Shown here piece by piece: positions 62,058 to 64,000 of a stretch of DNA of 64,000 nt (position 1 is its first letter; each line of letters begins with the position of its first letter). The notes under the pieces are model-generated. The model saw only the letters and a program-made list of their open reading frames with translations, was not told the DNA's origin and ran no database searches. Origin of the DNA: Verrucomicrobiia bacterium (GTDB lineage Bacteria > Verrucomicrobiota > Verrucomicrobiia > Limisphaerales > JAEYXS01); assembly GCA_036405135.1 (NCBI GenBank), contig DASWYF010000009.1, forward strand, positions 1 to 64,000. Direction: 5' to 3'. The position numbers and the translations under genes are program-made.

Positions 62058-63674
62058 CTAAACCTTTTTCGCCGCCTTCTTGGCTTTCGATGTAGCCGGA
62101 GCCTTCTTCGCCACCGCTTTCTTCGGCGCAGGTGCCGCCGCGATCACCGGTGCTTTGATCTCCTTCTTCAACGCTGCCACGATGCCCGCGATGGTATGAT
62201 CCTTCGCCTCGATATCCGGCTTCAAGCCCAGCGCCTCGATCGCCTTCGTCGTTTCCGGTCCGATGGAGATCGTGCGCAACTGCGGGAACTGCTGCTTCAG
62301 CTTCGGCAGATCAAACCGCGCATGGAAGTTCTCCACTGTGGAACTGCTCGTGAACGTCACCCAATCCGCACCGCTCTCGGTAAGCTTCGCCGCATTACCT
62401 GAAACATCTTCCGTCTCCGGCACCGTGCGATAGCACGCCACGTCATCAATGATCGCGCCCATCTTGGAGAGTTCCTGCGGCAATTCCGGATTCGCCACCT
62501 CCGCGCGCATCAGCAGCATGCGCACGTTCTCCACATCCTGATATTCCTTGAACGTCTTGATGATCTCGCGCGTCACGAACTTCTCCGGCATCAAGTCCAC
62601 CTTGAGGTGCAACTCCTTCAGTTTCGACGCCGTCGCCGGACCCACTGCGAGGAATCGCGCACCGCCGATGGAGCGCACGTCATCGAACACGCGGAAGAAC
62701 GCGTTGAAAAATTCCGTCACGCCATTCGGGCTCGTGAACACGATCCATTCATACGAACCGATCTCCAACATCGCATCCGCCAGCGCCGCCTTTTCATTCG
62801 GCGGCACGATCTTGATCGTCGGAATCTCCAACACCTCTGCGCCCAGTTCCAGCAACTGGCTGGACAACTGGCTCGCCTGCTCCCGCGTGCGCGTCACCAC
62901 GATGCGTTTGCCGAAGAACTGCCGCTTCTCAAACCAGTTCAACTTCTCGCGCAAACCCACCACGCCACCGATGACCGTCACTGCGGGCGCTTTAAAACCC
63001 TTTTCCTCCACGATGTCCGCGATGGTCTCCAACGTGCCTTGGATCGATTCCTGATTCCCCCGCGTGCCCCAGCGCACCATCGCCACCGGCGTTCCCTTAT
63101 CCGCACCCGCTTTCACCAGCTCGCTCGTGATCTGCCGGATGCGCTCCACGCCCATCAACACCACCTTCGTCCCCTTGTCCGCCGCGAGATGCTTCCAATC
63201 CAGCGACGTCTCTTCTTTCGTCGGATCTTCATGCCCCGTCAAAACCGTGAAGCTCGAGCAATGCTCGCGATGTGTGATGGGAATGCCCGCATAATTCGGC
63301 GCGGCCACGATGGAGGAGATGCCCGGCACCACCTCGAACGGCACGCCTTCCGCCTGTAATTCTTCAGCCTCTTCCCCGCCGCGACCAAAGAGATAGGGAT
63401 CCCCGCCCTTGAGGCGCACCACGGTCTTGCCCTGCTTGGCCAGCTTCACGAGCAGTTGGTTCATCTCCTCCTGCGGGATGGCGTGATCCTTCGCGCGCTT
63501 GCCGCCGTAGATGATCTCGGCCGAGGACGGCGCGAGCCGCAGCAGGTCTGTGTTCACCAGCGCGTCATACACCACCACATCCGCGCGCTTGAGCAATTCC
63601 GCGCCACGCAACGTCAGGAGCCCGGCATCACCCGGACCCGCACCAACCAAGTAAACTGTGCCAATCGAACTCAT
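62058..63674 (-). CDS. cobA: Uroporphyrinogen-III C-methyltransferase/synthase fusion (CobA-HemD)
   Basis: 538 aa from ATG 63674. The N-terminal SUMT domain (1-~245) has VYLVGAGPGDAGLLTLRGAE, GGDPYLFGRGGEEAEEL and VVPGISS. The HemD domain (~258-505) begins GKRIVVTRTREQASQLSSQL and includes SYEWIVFTSPNGVTEFF and VTFTSSSTVENFHARF. A ~30-residue Ala/Lys/Pro-rich tail follows. HemD makes uroporphyrinogen III and CobA methylates it towards siroheme or cobalamin. The fusion is common in several phyla. No other heme gene is adjacent. Confidence 0.94.
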   Translation of the reverse strand: MSSIGTVYLVGAGPGDAGLLTLRGAELLKRADVVVYDALVNTDLLRLAPSSAEIIYGGKRAKDHAIPQEEMNQLLVKLAKQGKTVVRLKGGDPYLFGRGGEEAEELQAEGVPFEVVPGISSIVAAPNYAGIPITHREHCSSFTVLTGHEDPTKEETSLDWKHLAADKGTKVVLMGVERIRQITSELVKAGADKGTPVAMVRWGTRGNQESIQGTLETIADIVEEKGFKAPAVTVIGGVVGLREKLNWFEKRQFFGKRIVVTRTREQASQLSSQLLELGAEVLEIPTIKIVPPNEKAALADAMLEIGSYEWIVFTSPNGVTEFFNAFFRVFDDVRSIGGARFLAVGPATASKLKELHLKVDLMPEKFVTREIIKTFKEYQDVENVRMLLMRAEVANPELPQELSKMGAIIDDVACYRTVPETEDVSGNAAKLTESGADWVTFTSSSTVENFHARFDLPKLKQQFPQLRTISIGPETTKAIEALGLKPDIEAKDHTIAGIVAALKKEIKAPVIAAAPAPKKAVAKKAPATSKAKKAAKKV

Positions 63675-63797
63675 GGGACCGAGGAATGTAGAGACTTGAA
63701 GCCTTGCCCGCAAGCGGTGTCCGCAGAGAAATCATCCTTCGACAGCTCGAAAAATCAGTTGGAAAGGAGTCCGCTATGCTGTTATCAATTCCCTGCA

Positions 63798-64000
63798 ATG
63801 AAGTATCGTTTTTGGGGAGGGTTGTTCCTCGTATTCAGCATGTTGTCCGCCAAGTTGACTGGCCGGGCAGAAAGTTCACTCACACCCGGTCAGGTCGTGT
63901 GGTCTTACGCCTCCGGTTACACCAACCTCGTTGACTTCGCCGTTTCCAAAGATGGCCGGGTTTATCTCGGTTACTCTGACACCACAGCTGAATCAGTGCT
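63798..64000 (+). CDS. N-terminal part of an exported protein (runs off the window)
   Basis: From ATG 63798 the frame is open to the window end, 67 codons. It starts MKYRFWGGLFLVFSML, a likely signal peptide with cleavage near GRAES, then GQVVWSYASGYTNLVDFAVS and KDGRVYLGYSD. This looks like the first blade of a beta-propeller-type or repeat protein. A different frame with a good ribosome-binding site at 63776 ends at 63934 and looks less protein-like. No family call possible from this piece. Confidence 0.55.
   Translation, partial: MKYRFWGGLFLVFSMLSAKLTGRAESSLTPGQVVWSYASGYTNLVDFAVSKDGRVYLGYSDTTAESV

Noticed and set aside
63704-63934. Plus-strand frame with a good ribosome-binding site at 63776
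   Set aside because: Overlaps the frame from 63798 that has a signal peptide and stays open to the end; the alternative product is basic and featureless.
1-64000. tRNA, rRNA or CRISPR loci
   Set aside because: I looked for T-loop motifs, rRNA-like conserved stretches and regularly spaced repeats and found none; a tRNAscan/Infernal run would settle this.

Overview
The window is a bacterial chromosome segment, most likely from a Verrucomicrobiota species (Pedosphaera/Limisphaera-like is my guess). The reasons are the gene content: a Tol-Pal/TatABC block, a Bat/MoxR operon, an exosortase with PEP-CTERM-type substrates, a Cys-type sulfatase and a Gld-like ABC cluster with a DUF4340 protein. Intergenic regions carry many short, text-like dispersed repeats. 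Most genes are moderately GC-rich. Two stretches, 1-2412 and about 55720-58480, are visibly AT-richer and look acquired. I saw no rRNA, tRNA or CRISPR array.

Layout. 1-2412: a Thoeris anti-phage locus, made of a 5'-truncated ThsB-like fragment, ThsA (SIR2 + SLOG) and a TIR-domain ThsB. 2413-3733: 1.3 kb of non-coding, repeat-rich DNA. 3734-9740 (+): moeB-rhodanese, nusB, a PHP phosphoesterase, ftsY, ribD, ribE and a GreA/GreB-like factor. 9752-14508 (-): a Gld-like ABC exporter (ATPase, permease, GldG-like protein, DUF4340 protein). 15342-16855 (+): a small unknown protein, a lipoprotein and a GNAT acetyltransferase. 17101-25560 (-): moxR, DUF58, a DUF4381-like protein, batA, a batB-batC fusion, batD and batE.

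25704-35052: a CHASE/PAS hybrid histidine kinase, two paralogous secreted proteins with a C-terminal PEAHEW sorting-like signal, and convergent to them a PrsT-like TPR lipoprotein and an exosortase-EpsI fusion. This looks like a compact protein-sorting system with its local substrates. 35154-42153 (-): ribF, truB, nrnA, rbfA, infB and nusA, a translation/transcription cluster with no rimP at its head and a terminator-like hairpin in the nusA leader. 42154-43123 holds that leader, a decayed ISAs1-type transposase and the terminator of the next operon.

43124-49526 (-): tolQ, tolR, tolA, tolB, pal, tatA, a second tatA/B and tatC, where TatC has a long His-rich N-terminal extension. 49785-50036: a small ribbon-helix-helix protein whose start codon lies in a three-copy 11-bp repeat, a probable auto-operator. 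50265-54403 (+): sugar ABC permease, a small unknown, GDPD phosphodiesterase and sugar ABC ATPase. 54599-55717: mnmA. 56202-58441: the AT-rich island with a Tat-secreted unknown protein and two TRL-like lipoproteins. 58500-63674: sulfatase, an unknown, an AEC permease and a CobA-HemD fusion. 63798 to the end: the start of an exported protein that runs off the window.
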